Assembly: GCA_020637635.1 (NCBI GenBank)
Contig: JACKKB010000009.1
Location: forward strand, 103,495-167,494
Source of the DNA: Albidovulum sp.
GTDB taxonomy: Bacteria; Pseudomonadota; Alphaproteobacteria; Rhodobacterales; Rhodobacteraceae
Direction: 5' to 3'
DNA length: 64,000 nucleotides
Shown here: in pieces, positions 17,524-27,528 of the stretch
How the letters are laid out: the number at the start of each line of letters is the position of its first letter
Position numbering within the stretch: position 1 is the stretch's first letter
Translations under genes and position numbers: made by a program
The notes under the pieces: model-generated
What the model was told of the DNA's origin: nothing
Database searches by the model: none
The model's input: only the letters and a program-made list of their open reading frames with translations

Positions 17524-20265
17524 ATGGCGACAACGTTCAGCTGGATCTATCTCGGGACCTGGGCGACGGATCTCGACCCGACCGAGGGCAACACGGTCGC
17601 GGAAAATGCCGCGAGCCTTGTCGGAACCACCTTCGGCACCGTGGCCGATCCGCTCCTTACCCATGTCACTTCGGCGACGATGATCGACAACGGCGGCACT
17701 GCCGGGGTTCTCGATCAGGACAACACCGTTTCGAACGACCAGTTCACGACCAACATCGGGACCGGCACCGCCACCTACACATTCGATTCCTCGGCGATCT
17801 ACAACGCGACGATCACCTACGTGAACGGCACGACCGCGACGGTGACCGCGGTCATCGCCCAGGATACCGCCGGCCACCTGTTCCTGGCGCCGGAATTCAC
17901 CGCGAACCCCGACACCATCGCCTACGAAGCCTCCGCAATCCGCTCGATCACCCTCAACAGCGTGAACGGCAACACGTTCACCGGCATGACCGCCGATCGC
18001 ATCGTCACCGGCTTCGATGACGGCATCGTCGAGGGCACCTCGGGCAACGACCTGATCAACGGCAGCTACATCGAACCGGCGGCGAACGGCTCCGACCGCG
18101 TCGACAACAACGATGCGGTCCTCCCCGGCACCAGCGGCAACGACGATTACATCCGGGCCGGTGCCGGCAACGACACGGTCCTCGCGGGTGCCGGCAACGA
18201 CACGATCGATGGCGGCACCGGGGCCGATTCGATGAACGGTGGCGCGGGCGACGACACGTTCCTGCTTTCGGGCACCTTCGGCAACGACACGATCATCGGC
18301 GGCGAGGCCGGCGAGACCCAGGGCGACCTGGTCGATTCCACCGCGATCACCGCCAACGAGACGCTGACCTTCACCGCCAACGAGGCCGGTACCCTCGCCT
18401 CGGGCAGCTCGACCGCCACCTTCAGCCAGATCGAGCGCTTCGCCCTCGGCTCCGGCAACGATACCGTCAATGCCTCGGCCACCACCGCCGGCGTCAATGT
18501 CGATGCCGGCGGCGGCAACGATTCCATGCTCGGCGGCTCGGGCAACGACACGCTCGCGGGCGGCGCCGGCAACGACACGATCGACGGCGGCGCCGGGGCC
18601 GACAGCATCGTGGCCGGCGACGGCGACGATACGATCAAGCTCACCGGCACCTTCGGCAACGACACGATCATCGGCGGCGAGGCGGGCGAGACCCAGGGCG
18701 ACCTGGTCGATTCCACCGCGATCACCGCCAACGAGACGCTGACTTTCACCGCCAACGAGGCCGGTACCCTCGCCTCGGGCAGCTCGACCGCCACCTTCAG
18801 CCAGATCGAGCGCTTCGCCCTCGGCTCCGGCAACGATACCGTCAATGCCTCGGCCACCACCGCCGGCGTCAATGTCGATGCCGGCGGCGGCAACGATTCC
18901 ATGCTCGGCGGTTCGGGCAACGACACGCTCGCGGGCGGCGCCGGCAACGACACGATCGACGGCGGCGCCGGGGCCGACGTGCTGACCGGCGGCGCGGGCG
19001 ACGACCGCTTCGTGCTTGCCAACGGCTTCGGCAACGACACGATCACCGGCGGCGAGACCGGCGAGACACAGGGCGACACGCTCGATGCGAGCGGGGTCAC
19101 GACGTCTGGCACGCTCACCTATTCGGGTGCCGAGGCCGGAACGCTTACCACGTCCGGCTCGACCGCCAGCTTCAGCCAGATCGAGGCGGTGAAGCTCGGC
19201 TCGGGCAATGACACGGTGAACGCAACGGCCGCCGGAAGCGGCGTGAATGTCGACACCGGCGCCGGCAACGACCTCATCCTCGGCAGCAGCGGCAACGACA
19301 CGATCGCCGGCGGCAGCGGGATGGACACGATCACGGGCGGCGCCGGAAACGACGTGATCAACCTCGGTGCGGGCGACGGCGTCGCCGACACGCTGATCAT
19401 GACCGATGGCTCGGGCGCCGATACGGTTTCGGGCTTTCTCGGCCCGATCGACAATGGCGACGGCACCTTTACCGGGCGCGATCTCATCGATGTCTCGCTC
19501 TTGCACGACACCAACGGCAACCCGGTCAAGACCTGGGAGGTCGTCGTCACCGACACCAATGGCGACGGCACCGGCAGCGCCATCCTCACCTTCCCGAACG
19601 GCGAGACGATCACCCTGATCGGCGTGCCGGTCGGCCAGGTCGATACCGGCGCCGAGCTTCATGCGATGGGCATCCCCTGCTTTACCGCCGGCACCCTCGT
19701 CGCAACCCCCCTGGGCGAGCGCGCGGTCGAGACGCTGCGGCCGGGCGATCAGGTCATGACACGCGATCACGGGCCGCAGACCCTGCGCTGGATCGGGCGC
19801 CGCCGGGTTTCCGCGCGCGGGCACCTCGCGCCGGTGCTGATCCCCGCGGGCATTTTCGGAAACCGCCGTCCGCTGCGCGTCTCGCCACAGCACCGGATCC
19901 TGATCTCCGGCTACGAGACCGAGATGATGTTCGGCTGCGCGGAGGTTCTGGTCCCGGCCAAGTCGCTGATCGGACACGCAGACATCCGCCAGGAGGCGGG
20001 CGGCAGCGTCGACTACGTGCACATTCTCTTCGACCGCCACGAGATCGTTCTGGCCGAGGGCGCCGAGACCGAGAGCTTCTACCCCGGCAGCGAGGGGCTG
20101 AGCGCTCTCGATGCCGCGGCGCGGGACGAGATCTATGCGATCTTTCCAGAACTCCGGTCACTGGGCGCCACCTGCGCGCCGACCTCGCGCCGGTGCCTGA
20201 CGCCGCGCGAGGCGCGCAAACTCTCGCTCGGCTGGCTCGAGGCGCCGCTGCAGCGCCTGGCCTGA
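17524..20265 (+). CDS. RTX calcium-binding repeat protein with C-terminal Hint domain
   Basis: The protein has 913 residues. The first 190 or so residues are non-repetitive beta-rich sequence without a Sec signal. From about 200 to 640 there are many GGxGxDx(L/I) nonapeptides (for example AGAGNDTVLAGAGNDTIDGG), which fold into Ca2+-binding beta-rolls. A Hint domain begins at Cys719 (CFTAGTLVATPLGERAVE), with RVSPQHRILISG further on; such domains are common in Rhodobacteraceae RTX proteins and may self-process. Export by a type I system is expected, but no transporter genes are in the window. The repeat region contains three 125-residue modules, two almost identical. The role (surface layer, adhesin or hydrolase scaffold) is unknown. 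Confidence 0.88.
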   Translation: MATTFSWIYLGTWATDLDPTEGNTVAENAASLVGTTFGTVADPLLTHVTSATMIDNGGTAGVLDQDNTVSNDQFTTNIGTGTATYTFDSSAIYNATITYVNGTTATVTAVIAQDTAGHLFLAPEFTANPDTIAYEASAIRSITLNSVNGNTFTGMTADRIVTGFDDGIVEGTSGNDLINGSYIEPAANGSDRVDNNDAVLPGTSGNDDYIRAGAGNDTVLAGAGNDTIDGGTGADSMNGGAGDDTFLLSGTFGNDTIIGGEAGETQGDLVDSTAITANETLTFTANEAGTLASGSSTATFSQIERFALGSGNDTVNASATTAGVNVDAGGGNDSMLGGSGNDTLAGGAGNDTIDGGAGADSIVAGDGDDTIKLTGTFGNDTIIGGEAGETQGDLVDSTAITANETLTFTANEAGTLASGSSTATFSQIERFALGSGNDTVNASATTAGVNVDAGGGNDSMLGGSGNDTLAGGAGNDTIDGGAGADVLTGGAGDDRFVLANGFGNDTITGGETGETQGDTLDASGVTTSGTLTYSGAEAGTLTTSGSTASFSQIEAVKLGSGNDTVNATAAGSGVNVDTGAGNDLILGSSGNDTIAGGSGMDTITGGAGNDVINLGAGDGVADTLIMTDGSGADTVSGFLGPIDNGDGTFTGRDLIDVSLLHDTNGNPVKTWEVVVTDTNGDGTGSAILTFPNGETITLIGVPVGQVDTGAELHAMGIPCFTAGTLVATPLGERAVETLRPGDQVMTRDHGPQTLRWIGRRRVSARGHLAPVLIPAGIFGNRRPLRVSPQHRILISGYETEMMFGCAEVLVPAKSLIGHADIRQEAGGSVDYVHILFDRHEIVLAEGAETESFYPGSEGLSALDAAARDEIYAIFPELRSLGATCAPTSRRCLTPREARKLSLGWLEAPLQRLA
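18271..19395 (+). repeat. Three tandem 375-bp coding modules in the RTX gene
   Basis: Module starts are at about 18271, 18646 and 19021, an exact 375-bp (125-codon) period. Across the first roughly 330 bases, modules 1 and 2 differ at only about three positions, two of which I judge synonymous third-base changes. Module 3 is clearly diverged but keeps the same layout (FGNDTI.GGE.GETQGD, then SFSQIE..LGSGNDTVNA). This indicates a recent in-frame duplication laid over an older one. Confidence 0.9.
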
Positions 20266-20274
20266 CCGGGGGCG

Positions 20275-21057
20275 TCAGGCGCTTTTCAGATGCGGCGATG
20301 CAGCCGCCCGTCCGGCCTGCCAGGCGCCCGCGGCCGCGCCGAAGGCCTGAAACAGCTGCCGCGAGGCCGGATCCTCGGCGGCGTTCCACTCCGGATGCCA
20401 TTGCACCGACAGCGTGAAGCCCGGCGCGCCCTGCACGTAGAGAGCCTCGGGTGTGTCGTCGGGCGCCCATCCGTCGATGACGATGCGGCTGCCCGCGCTC
20501 TTGATCCCCTGGCCATGGAGCGTGTTGGTCATGACCTCTTCGGCGCCGAAAAGCTGCCGGAAGGGACCGTCGGGGGTGAAGCGGACGGCATGGCGCAGAG
20601 CGAACTTCTCCTCGAGCGTGCCCTCGGGTGGCATCCGGTGGTTCATCCGCCCCGGCAGATCGCGGATCTCGGGATGAAGCGTGCCGCCCATCGCCACGTT
20701 CACTTCCTGAAAGCCGCGGCAGACACCCAGAAACGGCTGCCCGCGCTCCACGCAGGCGCGCACCAGGGGCAGCGTGATCGCATCGCGACACCGGTCGAAG
20801 GCACCATGCGCCTCGGTCGGTTCCTCGCCGTATTCCTCGGGGTGGACGTTGGGCCGCCCGCCGGTCAGCAGGAACCCGTCGCAGACCTCGAGAAGCTCGG
20901 CGACGCCGACAAGCCGCGGGTCCGTCGGTATCAGCAGCGGCAGACATCCCGCCACCTGCGCCACGGCGGCCGAATTCATCGTGCCCCCGGCATGGACCGG
21001 ATAGCTGTCGTTCAGGAGGTTCATGTTGCCGATGATGCCGACGACCGGCCGTGACAT
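20275..21057 (-). CDS. Class I glutamine amidotransferase-type hydrolase, gamma-glutamyl-GABA hydrolase (PuuD)/peptidase C26 family
   Basis: The protein has 260 residues with an aagggga ribosome site five bases before ATG 21057. The nucleophile motif is FLGVCRGFQEVNVAMGG (Cys113); the catalytic pair is in SVQWHPEW (His221, Glu223). PuuD-type enzymes hydrolyse gamma-glutamyl-GABA in putrescine breakdown, and the family also includes related gamma-glutamyl hydrolases. It is separated by about 100 bases from the malate synthase gene and convergent with the RTX gene. A link to the PuuB-like oxidase 18 kb away is plausible but not shown by gene order. Confidence 0.85.
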   Translation of the reverse strand: MSRPVVGIIGNMNLLNDSYPVHAGGTMNSAAVAQVAGCLPLLIPTDPRLVGVAELLEVCDGFLLTGGRPNVHPEEYGEEPTEAHGAFDRCRDAITLPLVRACVERGQPFLGVCRGFQEVNVAMGGTLHPEIRDLPGRMNHRMPPEGTLEEKFALRHAVRFTPDGPFRQLFGAEEVMTNTLHGQGIKSAGSRIVIDGWAPDDTPEALYVQGAPGFTLSVQWHPEWNAAEDPASRQLFQAFGAAAGAWQAGRAAASPHLKSA

Positions 21058-21158
21058 GGCGTTCCCCTTTTCCCCGGAGCAGAGGATAATGCCCTTTGCG
21101 GAAAAGGAAAGTGCAGCTGCGCACGGTCACCCCGCCGCCGCCGCACCCGCCGCTTTCG

Positions 21159-23306
21159 TCAGCGCGCGGCCTTCACCTCGGCCCGCCGCCTGTGCAGGAT
21201 CGGCTCGGTATAACCCGAGGGCTGTTCGCGCCCGAGGAACACCAGATCGCAGGCCGCCTGGAAGGCGAGCCCCTGGAACCCCGGCGCCATCGGCCGATAG
21301 GCGGGGTCACCCGCATTCTGCCGGTCGACAACCGCCGCCATCCTCTGCATCGCATCCATCACCGTGTCGGGGCTGACCACCCCGTGGTGCAGCCAGTTCG
21401 CGACATGCTGGGCGCTGATCCGGCAAGTGGCACGGTCCTCCATGAGACCGACGTCATTGATGTCGGGGACCTTGGAACAGCCCACACCCTGATCGACCCA
21501 GCGCACGACATAGCCGAGGATGCCCTGCACGTTGTTCTCGACCTCGCGGCGGATCTGGTCGGCATCCCACTTGCGGTAGGCGGCGAGCGGGATATCCAGC
21601 ACGGTGTCCACATAGGCGCGCCGCCCGCCCTTCCTGAGCCGCGCCTGCACCGCGAAGACGTCGATCCGGTGGTAATGCAGCGCATGCAGCGTCGCCGCCG
21701 TCGGCGAGGGCACCCAGGCGGTATTGGCGCCGGCCTTGGGATGCTCGATCTTCGCCTCGAGCATCGCCGCCATGAGATCGGGCATCGCCCACATTCCCTT
21801 GCCGATCTGCGCCCGCCCCGAAAGCCCGCACTCGAGCCCGATATCGACATTCTGGTTCTCGTAGGCGCCGATCCAGGCCTTGCGCTTGATGAAGTCCTTG
21901 CGGCTGAAGGGGCCGGCTTCCATCGAGGTATGGATCTCGTCCCCGGTGCGGTCGAGAAAGCCGGTGTTGATGAAGGCCACGCGGTGCCGCGCGGCGCGGA
22001 TGCATTCCCTGAGGTTGACGCTCGTGCGCCGTTCCTCGTCCATGATGCCGAGCTTGACGGTGTGTTGCGGCAGGCCCAGCGCCGCCTCGACCCTGGTGAA
22101 GATCTCGTCGGCAAAGGCCACTTCCTCGGGCCCGTGCATCTTCGGCTTCACGACATAGACCGAACCGGAATGCGAATTGCGCAGGCCCGCGGTCTTCTTC
22201 AGGTCGTGGATCGCGATCAGCACCGTCACCATCGCGTCCATCAGCCCCTCGAAGATCTCTGCGCCGCTCGCATCGAGGATCGCGGGATTGGTCATCAGAT
22301 GGCCGACGTTGCGCACCAGAAGCAGCGCGCGCCCCTTGAGCGCGAGCTCGCTGCCATCCGGCGCCACATAGCGCCGGTCGGGGTTCAGCCGCCGGGTCAG
22401 CGCCTGCCCGCCCTTCTCGAACCGCTCCTCCAGATCGCCGCGCATCAGGCCGAGCCAGTTGCGATAGGCCTGCACCTTGTCCTCGGCATCCACGCAGGCG
22501 ACCGAATCCTCGCAGTCCATGATCGCCGAGACCGCGCTTTCGATCTGCACATCGGCCAGCCCCGCCTGATCGCGCGCGCCGATGAAATGCGCCCGGTCGA
22601 AGACCAGTTCGACATGCAGCCCGTTGTTGCGCAGAAGCACCGCCTCGGGCGTGCGCGGATTGCCGCGGTAGCCCACGAACTTCTCGGGCGAGACGAGCGG
22701 CAGGCCGTCGATCAGCAGCGCCCCGTCCTTCACGTGATAGCGCCGCACGTCGCCATGGCTCGCCCCCGCGATCGGGAAGGCCTCGTCGAGGAAGACCCGC
22801 ACCCGGGCCACGACCCGCGCCCCGCGGCCGCGCTCGTAGCCGCCACCGGGCGGCAGCGACCCCATCGCGTCGGTGCCGTAGAGGCAATCGTAAAGCGAGC
22901 CCCAGCGGGCGTTGGCGGCGTTGAGCGCATAGCGCGCATTCGTCACCGGCACGACAAGCTGCGGCCCGGGCACGCGCGCGATTTCGTCGTCGACGCCCGC
23001 GGTGTCGATCTCGAAGGCCGGCCCCTCGGGCAGCAGATAGCCGATCTCGCCGAGGAAGGCCTTGTAGGCCTCGTGATCGTGGCTCTGGCCGCGCCGCTCG
23101 CGGTGCCAGGCGTCGATCTCGGCCTGCAGCGTCTGGCGGCGCTCGAGAAGCGCGTGGTTCTTCGGTCCGAGATCGGCCACGATCCCGGCGAGCCCGCTCC
23201 AGAAGGCCTCGGCCGCGACCCCGGTGCCCGGCAACGCCTCGTCCTCGACAAAGACCGCGAGCTGGCTGTCCACCTGCAGCCCGGCGCGTTCGACCCGTCC
23301 GCTCAT
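21159..23306 (-). CDS. glcB: Malate synthase G
   Basis: The protein has 715 residues from ATG 23306 with GGAGG eight bases upstream; the G isoform is normally about 720. It catalyses glyoxylate + acetyl-CoA to malate. Recognisable blocks include [14 protein letters not shown], the metal and substrate region [45 protein letters not shown], and a late NWLHHGVV. It is cytoplasmic and works in glyoxylate or glycolate assimilation. Isocitrate lyase is not in the window. It is divergent from pepN across a 224-bp spacer with a small C(UUCG)G hairpin in its leader. Confidence 0.95.
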   Translation of the reverse strand: MSGRVERAGLQVDSQLAVFVEDEALPGTGVAAEAFWSGLAGIVADLGPKNHALLERRQTLQAEIDAWHRERRGQSHDHEAYKAFLGEIGYLLPEGPAFEIDTAGVDDEIARVPGPQLVVPVTNARYALNAANARWGSLYDCLYGTDAMGSLPPGGGYERGRGARVVARVRVFLDEAFPIAGASHGDVRRYHVKDGALLIDGLPLVSPEKFVGYRGNPRTPEAVLLRNNGLHVELVFDRAHFIGARDQAGLADVQIESAVSAIMDCEDSVACVDAEDKVQAYRNWLGLMRGDLEERFEKGGQALTRRLNPDRRYVAPDGSELALKGRALLLVRNVGHLMTNPAILDASGAEIFEGLMDAMVTVLIAIHDLKKTAGLRNSHSGSVYVVKPKMHGPEEVAFADEIFTRVEAALGLPQHTVKLGIMDEERRTSVNLRECIRAARHRVAFINTGFLDRTGDEIHTSMEAGPFSRKDFIKRKAWIGAYENQNVDIGLECGLSGRAQIGKGMWAMPDLMAAMLEAKIEHPKAGANTAWVPSPTAATLHALHYHRIDVFAVQARLRKGGRRAYVDTVLDIPLAAYRKWDADQIRREVENNVQGILGYVVRWVDQGVGCSKVPDINDVGLMEDRATCRISAQHVANWLHHGVVSPDTVMDAMQRMAAVVDRQNAGDPAYRPMAPGFQGLAFQAACDLVFLGREQPSGYTEPILHRRRAEVKAAR

Positions 23307-23351
23307 TACACTTTCCTCCGGCCCTGCCCGACTGCCCGCACCGGCGACCCC

Positions 23352-23367
23352 GTATGCTTCGGCATAC
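23352..23367 (-). promoter_or_regulatory. Palindrome/UUCG hairpin in the glcB leader
   Basis: GTATGC-TTCG-GCATAC is a perfect 6-bp inverted repeat about 46 bases upstream of the glcB start. Read on the plus strand the loop is the extra-stable C(UUCG)G tetraloop; as DNA it is a 16-bp operator-like palindrome. It lies in the shared spacer with pepN. Either reading (leader hairpin or regulator site) is possible. Confidence 0.4.
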
Positions 23368-23530
23368 CGTAAACGTGACGGCGCGGCTGGGCAACGCCCG
23401 CTTCCGATGAAACCTCCTGGCGAACGCGCATTCGCCGCCGGGAGATGGCGAAAGAGGCCCTGGCACATGCTTGCACGCCCCCCGGCCGCCTCCTATCGTC
23501 GCCGCGACCCAGGCCCGGAAAGGATGCCCC

Positions 23531-26116
23531 ATGCCCGAAGAGCACCATCAGCCGACGCTCCTTGCCGACTACGCGCCCTATCCCTTTTCCGTCACCGAGG
23601 TGGACCTGACCTTCCGGCTCGATCCCCATGCGACGCGGGTCATCGCCCGCATCGGCTTCGCGCCCAACCCCGAAGTCCCGGGCCGGCACGACTTCCGGCT
23701 CGACGGCGAGAAGCTGCGCCTGATCTCGGCGCGGATCGACGGGCAGGAGGTCAGGCCGGGCATCGACGAGAGCGGCCTCACGCTCGCTGCCGACGACCTG
23801 CCCGAGGGGCCCTTCACCTGGGAGGCCGAGGTCGAGATCGACCCGGCGGCCAACACCGCGCTCGAGGGGCTCTACATGTCGGGCGGCATCTACTGCACCC
23901 AGTGCGAGGCCGAGGGCTTTCGCAGGATAACCTTCTACCCCGACCGGCCCGACGTGATGGCCCCGTTCCGGGTGCGCATCGAAAGCGACCTGCCGGTGCT
24001 CCTGTCGAACGGCAACCCGACCGCGTCGGGGGCGGGCTGGGCGAACTGGACTGATCCCTGGAAGAAGCCGGCCTATCTCTTTGCGCTCGTGGCGGGCGAT
24101 CTCGTCGCGGTGCACGACAGCTTCATCACGCGTTCGGGGCGCAAGGTCGCGCTGGCGATCTGGGTGCGCCGCGGCGACGAGGATCGCTGCGCCTATGCGA
24201 TGGACAGCCTCAAGCGCTCGATGAAGTGGGACGAGGACACCTACGGGCGCGAATACGATCTCGAAGTCTTCAACATCGTCGCGGTCGACGATTTCAACAT
24301 GGGCGCGATGGAGAACAAGGGTCTCAACATCTTCAACTCAAAGCTCGTGCTCGCCAGCCCCGAGACCGCGACCGATCTGGATTTCGAGCGCATCGAAGGC
24401 GTCATCGCGCACGAGTATTTCCACAACTGGACCGGCAACCGCATCACCTGTCGCGACTGGTTCCAGCTCTGCCTGAAGGAGGGGCTGACGGTCTTCCGCG
24501 ACCAGCAGTTCTCGTCCGACATGCGCTCGGCCCCGGTCAAGCGGATCGACGACGTGCTGACCCTGCGCGCCCGCCAGTTCCGCGAGGACACCGGCCCCCT
24601 GGCCCACCCCGTGCGCCCCGACAGCTATGTCGAGATCAACAACTTCTACACCGCGACCGTCTACGAGAAGGGCGCCGAGGTGATCGGAATGCTGAAGCGC
24701 CTCGTCGGCGATGACGGCTACGCCCGCGCGCTCGATCTCTATTTCGACCGCCACGACGGCGATGCCGCGACGATCGAGGACTGGCTGAAGGTCTTCGAGG
24801 ACGCGACCGGGCGCGACCTGACCCAGTTCAAGCGCTGGTATACCGATGCCGGCACCCCGCGCCTGACGGTGAGCGAGGCCTGGAACCCCGGCAGCGACGG
24901 CGGCACCTATACGCTGACCTTCCACCAGAAGACCGCGCCGACGCCGGGACAGGACGCCAAGCCCCCGCGCGTGATTCCGATCGCCGTCGGGCTTCTGAAC
25001 CCCAACGGCGACGAGGTCGTGGCGACGACGATGCTGGAGATGACCGAGGCCACCCAGAGCTTCCGCTTCGAGGGGCTGGCGAGCCGCCCGGTGCCCTCGA
25101 TCCTGCGCGGTTTCTCGGCGCCGGTGGTGCTCGACCGCAAGGTCGATGTGACGGAACGCGCCTTCCTGCTCGCCCATGACACCGATCCCTTCAACCGCTG
25201 GGAAGCCGGCCGTGCGCTTGCCAAGGACGGTCTCGTGCGCTCGATCGCCGAGGGCGCCGCGCCCTCGCGAAGCTATGTCGAGGCGCTCGGCGCGGTCCTT
25301 GCCGACGAGACGCTCGATCCGGCCTTCCGTGCGCTCTGCCTGCAGCTTCCCTCCGAGGACGATCTCGCCCAGACCCTGCATGAAAGCGGTCGAACCGCCG
25401 ATCCCGATGCGATCCACGCCGCGCGCGAGGGTCTGGCGGAAACTATCGCCGAAGGTCTGGCCCGGCCGCTCTCGGCCACCTACGAGGCGATGCTCACGAA
25501 GGGGCCCTTCGCGCCCGATTCCGCCTCGGCGGGCCGCCGGGCGCTGCGGCTCGCGGCGCTGGCGTTCCACAGCCGCGCCGACGGCGGGGCGCGCGCCGCG
25601 GCACTCTTCGAAACCGCCGACAACATGACCGAGAGCGCCGGCGCGCTCGGCTGCCTGATTGCTGCGGGCCGGGGCGAGGCCGCAACGGCCGCCTTTGCCG
25701 AACGCTGGCGCGACAACCGCCTTGTCATCGACAAGTGGTTCCTTCTGCAGCTCGTCCACGCCAGGCCCGAGACCGCCGTGCCGACCGCCGAGCGGCTTGC
25801 CGCCCTGCCCGAGTTCGAATGGAAAAATCCGAACCGCGCCAGGGCGTTGCTGGGCGGACTTGCGGCGAACCACGCGGGCTTTCATGCCAGAGGTGGCGCC
25901 GGCTACCGGTTCTATGCCGGCTGGCTCGCGCGGCTCGATCCGGTCAATCCGCAGATCGCCGCGCGCATGTCGACCGCCTTCGAGACCTGGGCCCGCTACG
26001 ATGCCGACCGGCGCGCGCTGATGCGCGAGGCGCTGCAGTCGGTGGCGGCGACGCCCGGCCTCTCGCGTGACACCCGCGAGATGGTGGGGCGCATCCTCGG
26101 CGCGGATCGCGCCTGA
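23531..26116 (+). CDS. pepN: Aminopeptidase N
   Basis: The protein has 861 residues from ATG 23531 with aagga seven bases upstream. It is an M1 zinc aminopeptidase: exopeptidase motif GAMEN at 258-262, zinc site HEYFHNW with H294, E295 and H298, and third ligand E317 in LKEGLTVF. The long C-terminal helical region (about 540-861) matches the bacterial PepN monomer. It removes N-terminal residues from peptides in the cytoplasm and so would process peptides imported by systems like the one at 4599. Divergent from glcB. Confidence 0.95.
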   Translation: MPEEHHQPTLLADYAPYPFSVTEVDLTFRLDPHATRVIARIGFAPNPEVPGRHDFRLDGEKLRLISARIDGQEVRPGIDESGLTLAADDLPEGPFTWEAEVEIDPAANTALEGLYMSGGIYCTQCEAEGFRRITFYPDRPDVMAPFRVRIESDLPVLLSNGNPTASGAGWANWTDPWKKPAYLFALVAGDLVAVHDSFITRSGRKVALAIWVRRGDEDRCAYAMDSLKRSMKWDEDTYGREYDLEVFNIVAVDDFNMGAMENKGLNIFNSKLVLASPETATDLDFERIEGVIAHEYFHNWTGNRITCRDWFQLCLKEGLTVFRDQQFSSDMRSAPVKRIDDVLTLRARQFREDTGPLAHPVRPDSYVEINNFYTATVYEKGAEVIGMLKRLVGDDGYARALDLYFDRHDGDAATIEDWLKVFEDATGRDLTQFKRWYTDAGTPRLTVSEAWNPGSDGGTYTLTFHQKTAPTPGQDAKPPRVIPIAVGLLNPNGDEVVATTMLEMTEATQSFRFEGLASRPVPSILRGFSAPVVLDRKVDVTERAFLLAHDTDPFNRWEAGRALAKDGLVRSIAEGAAPSRSYVEALGAVLADETLDPAFRALCLQLPSEDDLAQTLHESGRTADPDAIHAAREGLAETIAEGLARPLSATYEAMLTKGPFAPDSASAGRRALRLAALAFHSRADGGARAAALFETADNMTESAGALGCLIAAGRGEAATAAFAERWRDNRLVIDKWFLLQLVHARPETAVPTAERLAALPEFEWKNPNRARALLGGLAANHAGFHARGGAGYRFYAGWLARLDPVNPQIAARMSTAFETWARYDADRRALMREALQSVAATPGLSRDTREMVGRILGADRA

Positions 26117-26255
26117 GGCGAGCCCATCGCCCCAAAGGCACGCGGCGGTTCAGATGACTGTTCCGCCCGCGCCCGCACTCCGGCTTCGGGCGGCCCAGTG
26201 TTTCCGGAACGGGGATTATCGGGCGCCACCGCGCCGCACCTCTTCCTGAAACGGG

Positions 26256-26280
26256 CCCGAGCGGTTAGGCTTCGCTCGGG
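26256..26280 (+). repeat. Inverted repeat in the leader of the next gene
   Basis: CCCGAGCG at 26256-26263 and CGCTCGGG at 26273-26280 form an exact 8-bp stem with a nine-base loop, ending 20 bases before the ATG at 26300. It lies in the 183-bp gap after pepN. It has no T-run, so a leader hairpin is more likely than a terminator. Confidence 0.4.
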
Positions 26281-26299
26281 TGTAATGGGGGTTGGGTCC

Positions 26300-26728
26300 A
26301 TGCAAATGGACGGTATTGGTGCCTGGAAACAGGCGCGGGGGCCACGCGGCTATCTGGCCCTCGGGTCGGCCATGATGCTGGTCTATCTCGCGGTGGTGCT
26401 CGAGATGGGCCTGCTGGTCAAGGCACTCGCGGTCGCCTATCTCGCACTTGTCCTCTTGCGGATCGTGATCAACCCGGGGCGCGGCTTTCGCTTCGGGCCC
26501 GACAGCGTGCACTGGTTTGCCCGCCGGGGCGCCGGCGCCGCCCCGATTTCGGCGATCCGGCGGGTGTCGATCGGACGCGACATCGACGGGCGCACGGTCT
26601 GCGTGATGTCCCTCAGCGACGGCCGCGACGTGCCGCTCTCGGGCGTCGAGGAGGTCGATCCGGCGCGCCTGATGCGCGAATTCGGTCGCCGCGGCGTGCC
26701 GATCATGGGCGGGACGCTCGGGACCTGA
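26300..26728 (+). CDS. Hypothetical membrane protein
   Basis: The protein has 142 residues from ATG 26300; starts at 26285 and 26306 are also possible. Two adjacent hydrophobic helices (about residues 15-54: GYLALGSAMMLVYLAVVLEM and LLVKALAVAYLALVLLRIVI) are followed by a soluble C-terminal domain with WFARRGAGAAPISAIRRVSIGRD. That arrangement resembles small PH-like membrane proteins, but I cannot assign a family. The gene is convergent with the transglycosylase gene, seven bases apart. Coding is supported by strong third-position GC and a clean membrane topology. Confidence 0.65.
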   Translation: MQMDGIGAWKQARGPRGYLALGSAMMLVYLAVVLEMGLLVKALAVAYLALVLLRIVINPGRGFRFGPDSVHWFARRGAGAAPISAIRRVSIGRDIDGRTVCVMSLSDGRDVPLSGVEEVDPARLMREFGRRGVPIMGGTLGT

Positions 26729-26735
26729 GCAACGC

Positions 26736-27344
26736 TCAGCCCTGACAGTAGCTCTGCTTGCGGGTCCAGCCGGCCATGTCGTCGCGCTTGGCGGCGGAGC
26801 GCATCGGCGCCCAGTCGCGCGCAATGCCGCGCCAGTCGCCATCGCTGTCGGCGACAATGGCACCGTCGCGCGAGACCTGGCTGGCGGCGATCTTGACCGC
26901 GCAGGCGAGATTGGCCTTGCCGTCGGCAAGCCCGCTCTTTGCGGGCAGGTCGCAGTCATAGGCTTCGGCGGTCCGGGGCGAGATCTGCATCAGCCCGATC
27001 CACTGGCCGCCGCCGCCCCGTGCCTTGGGATTGAAGGTGCTCTCGTGCTTGGCAAGGACCGAGAAGAGCCCGGCCCAGAAGGCCACGCGCTCTTGCGGGG
27101 CGGCATCGGCATAGCCCGGGCAGAAGGTATCGACATCGCTCGGCACGGTCGAGGCAAGCACCGCGCCCTCGTCCCGAAGCGCGCCCAGTAGCGCCCTGGT
27201 CCAGTCGCCGGCCTCGGGGCGATGCGCGTCCCAGCGCATTGCCGGCAGGAAGGACGCCGAAACGGGCGTCCCGGCTGTGTTCGCCTGCATGCAGGCGGCA
27301 GGCAGTACCAGAAGGCCAAGGGCCAGAGCGCGGATCGCTTTCAT
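26736..27344 (-). CDS. Lytic transglycosylase (SLT-like) lipoprotein
   Basis: The protein has 202 residues. The N-terminus is a lipoprotein signal (MKAIRALALGLLVLPAAC, lipid-modified Cys18). The transglycosylase motif is KHESTFNPKARG with catalytic Glu101, followed by WIGLMQISPRTAEAY (about 115-129). Five further Cys residues could make disulfides. The enzyme would cleave peptidoglycan between MurNAc and GlcNAc to give 1,6-anhydro ends, anchored in the periplasm. It is shorter than the large Slt enzymes. Divergent from the next gene, with a 184-bp spacer. Confidence 0.8.
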   Translation of the reverse strand: MKAIRALALGLLVLPAACMQANTAGTPVSASFLPAMRWDAHRPEAGDWTRALLGALRDEGAVLASTVPSDVDTFCPGYADAAPQERVAFWAGLFSVLAKHESTFNPKARGGGGQWIGLMQISPRTAEAYDCDLPAKSGLADGKANLACAVKIAASQVSRDGAIVADSDGDWRGIARDWAPMRSAAKRDDMAGWTRKQSYCQG

Positions 27345-27528
27345 CGGTGGGTCCGGTCAGCACCGGCCCCCAGCGCCGGCACGTCAAATGTCCCGAGACG
27401 GGGCCATGGCGCAACCGCAAATGCCGCGGTCGACCCGCGATCGGCGGGTCGCCGCCTGAATCGGCCACCTTGACCGGCAAGGCCGAGGCACTAGGCTGCC
27501 CCGGGCAATCCCCGTGGAGCGACCAGCC

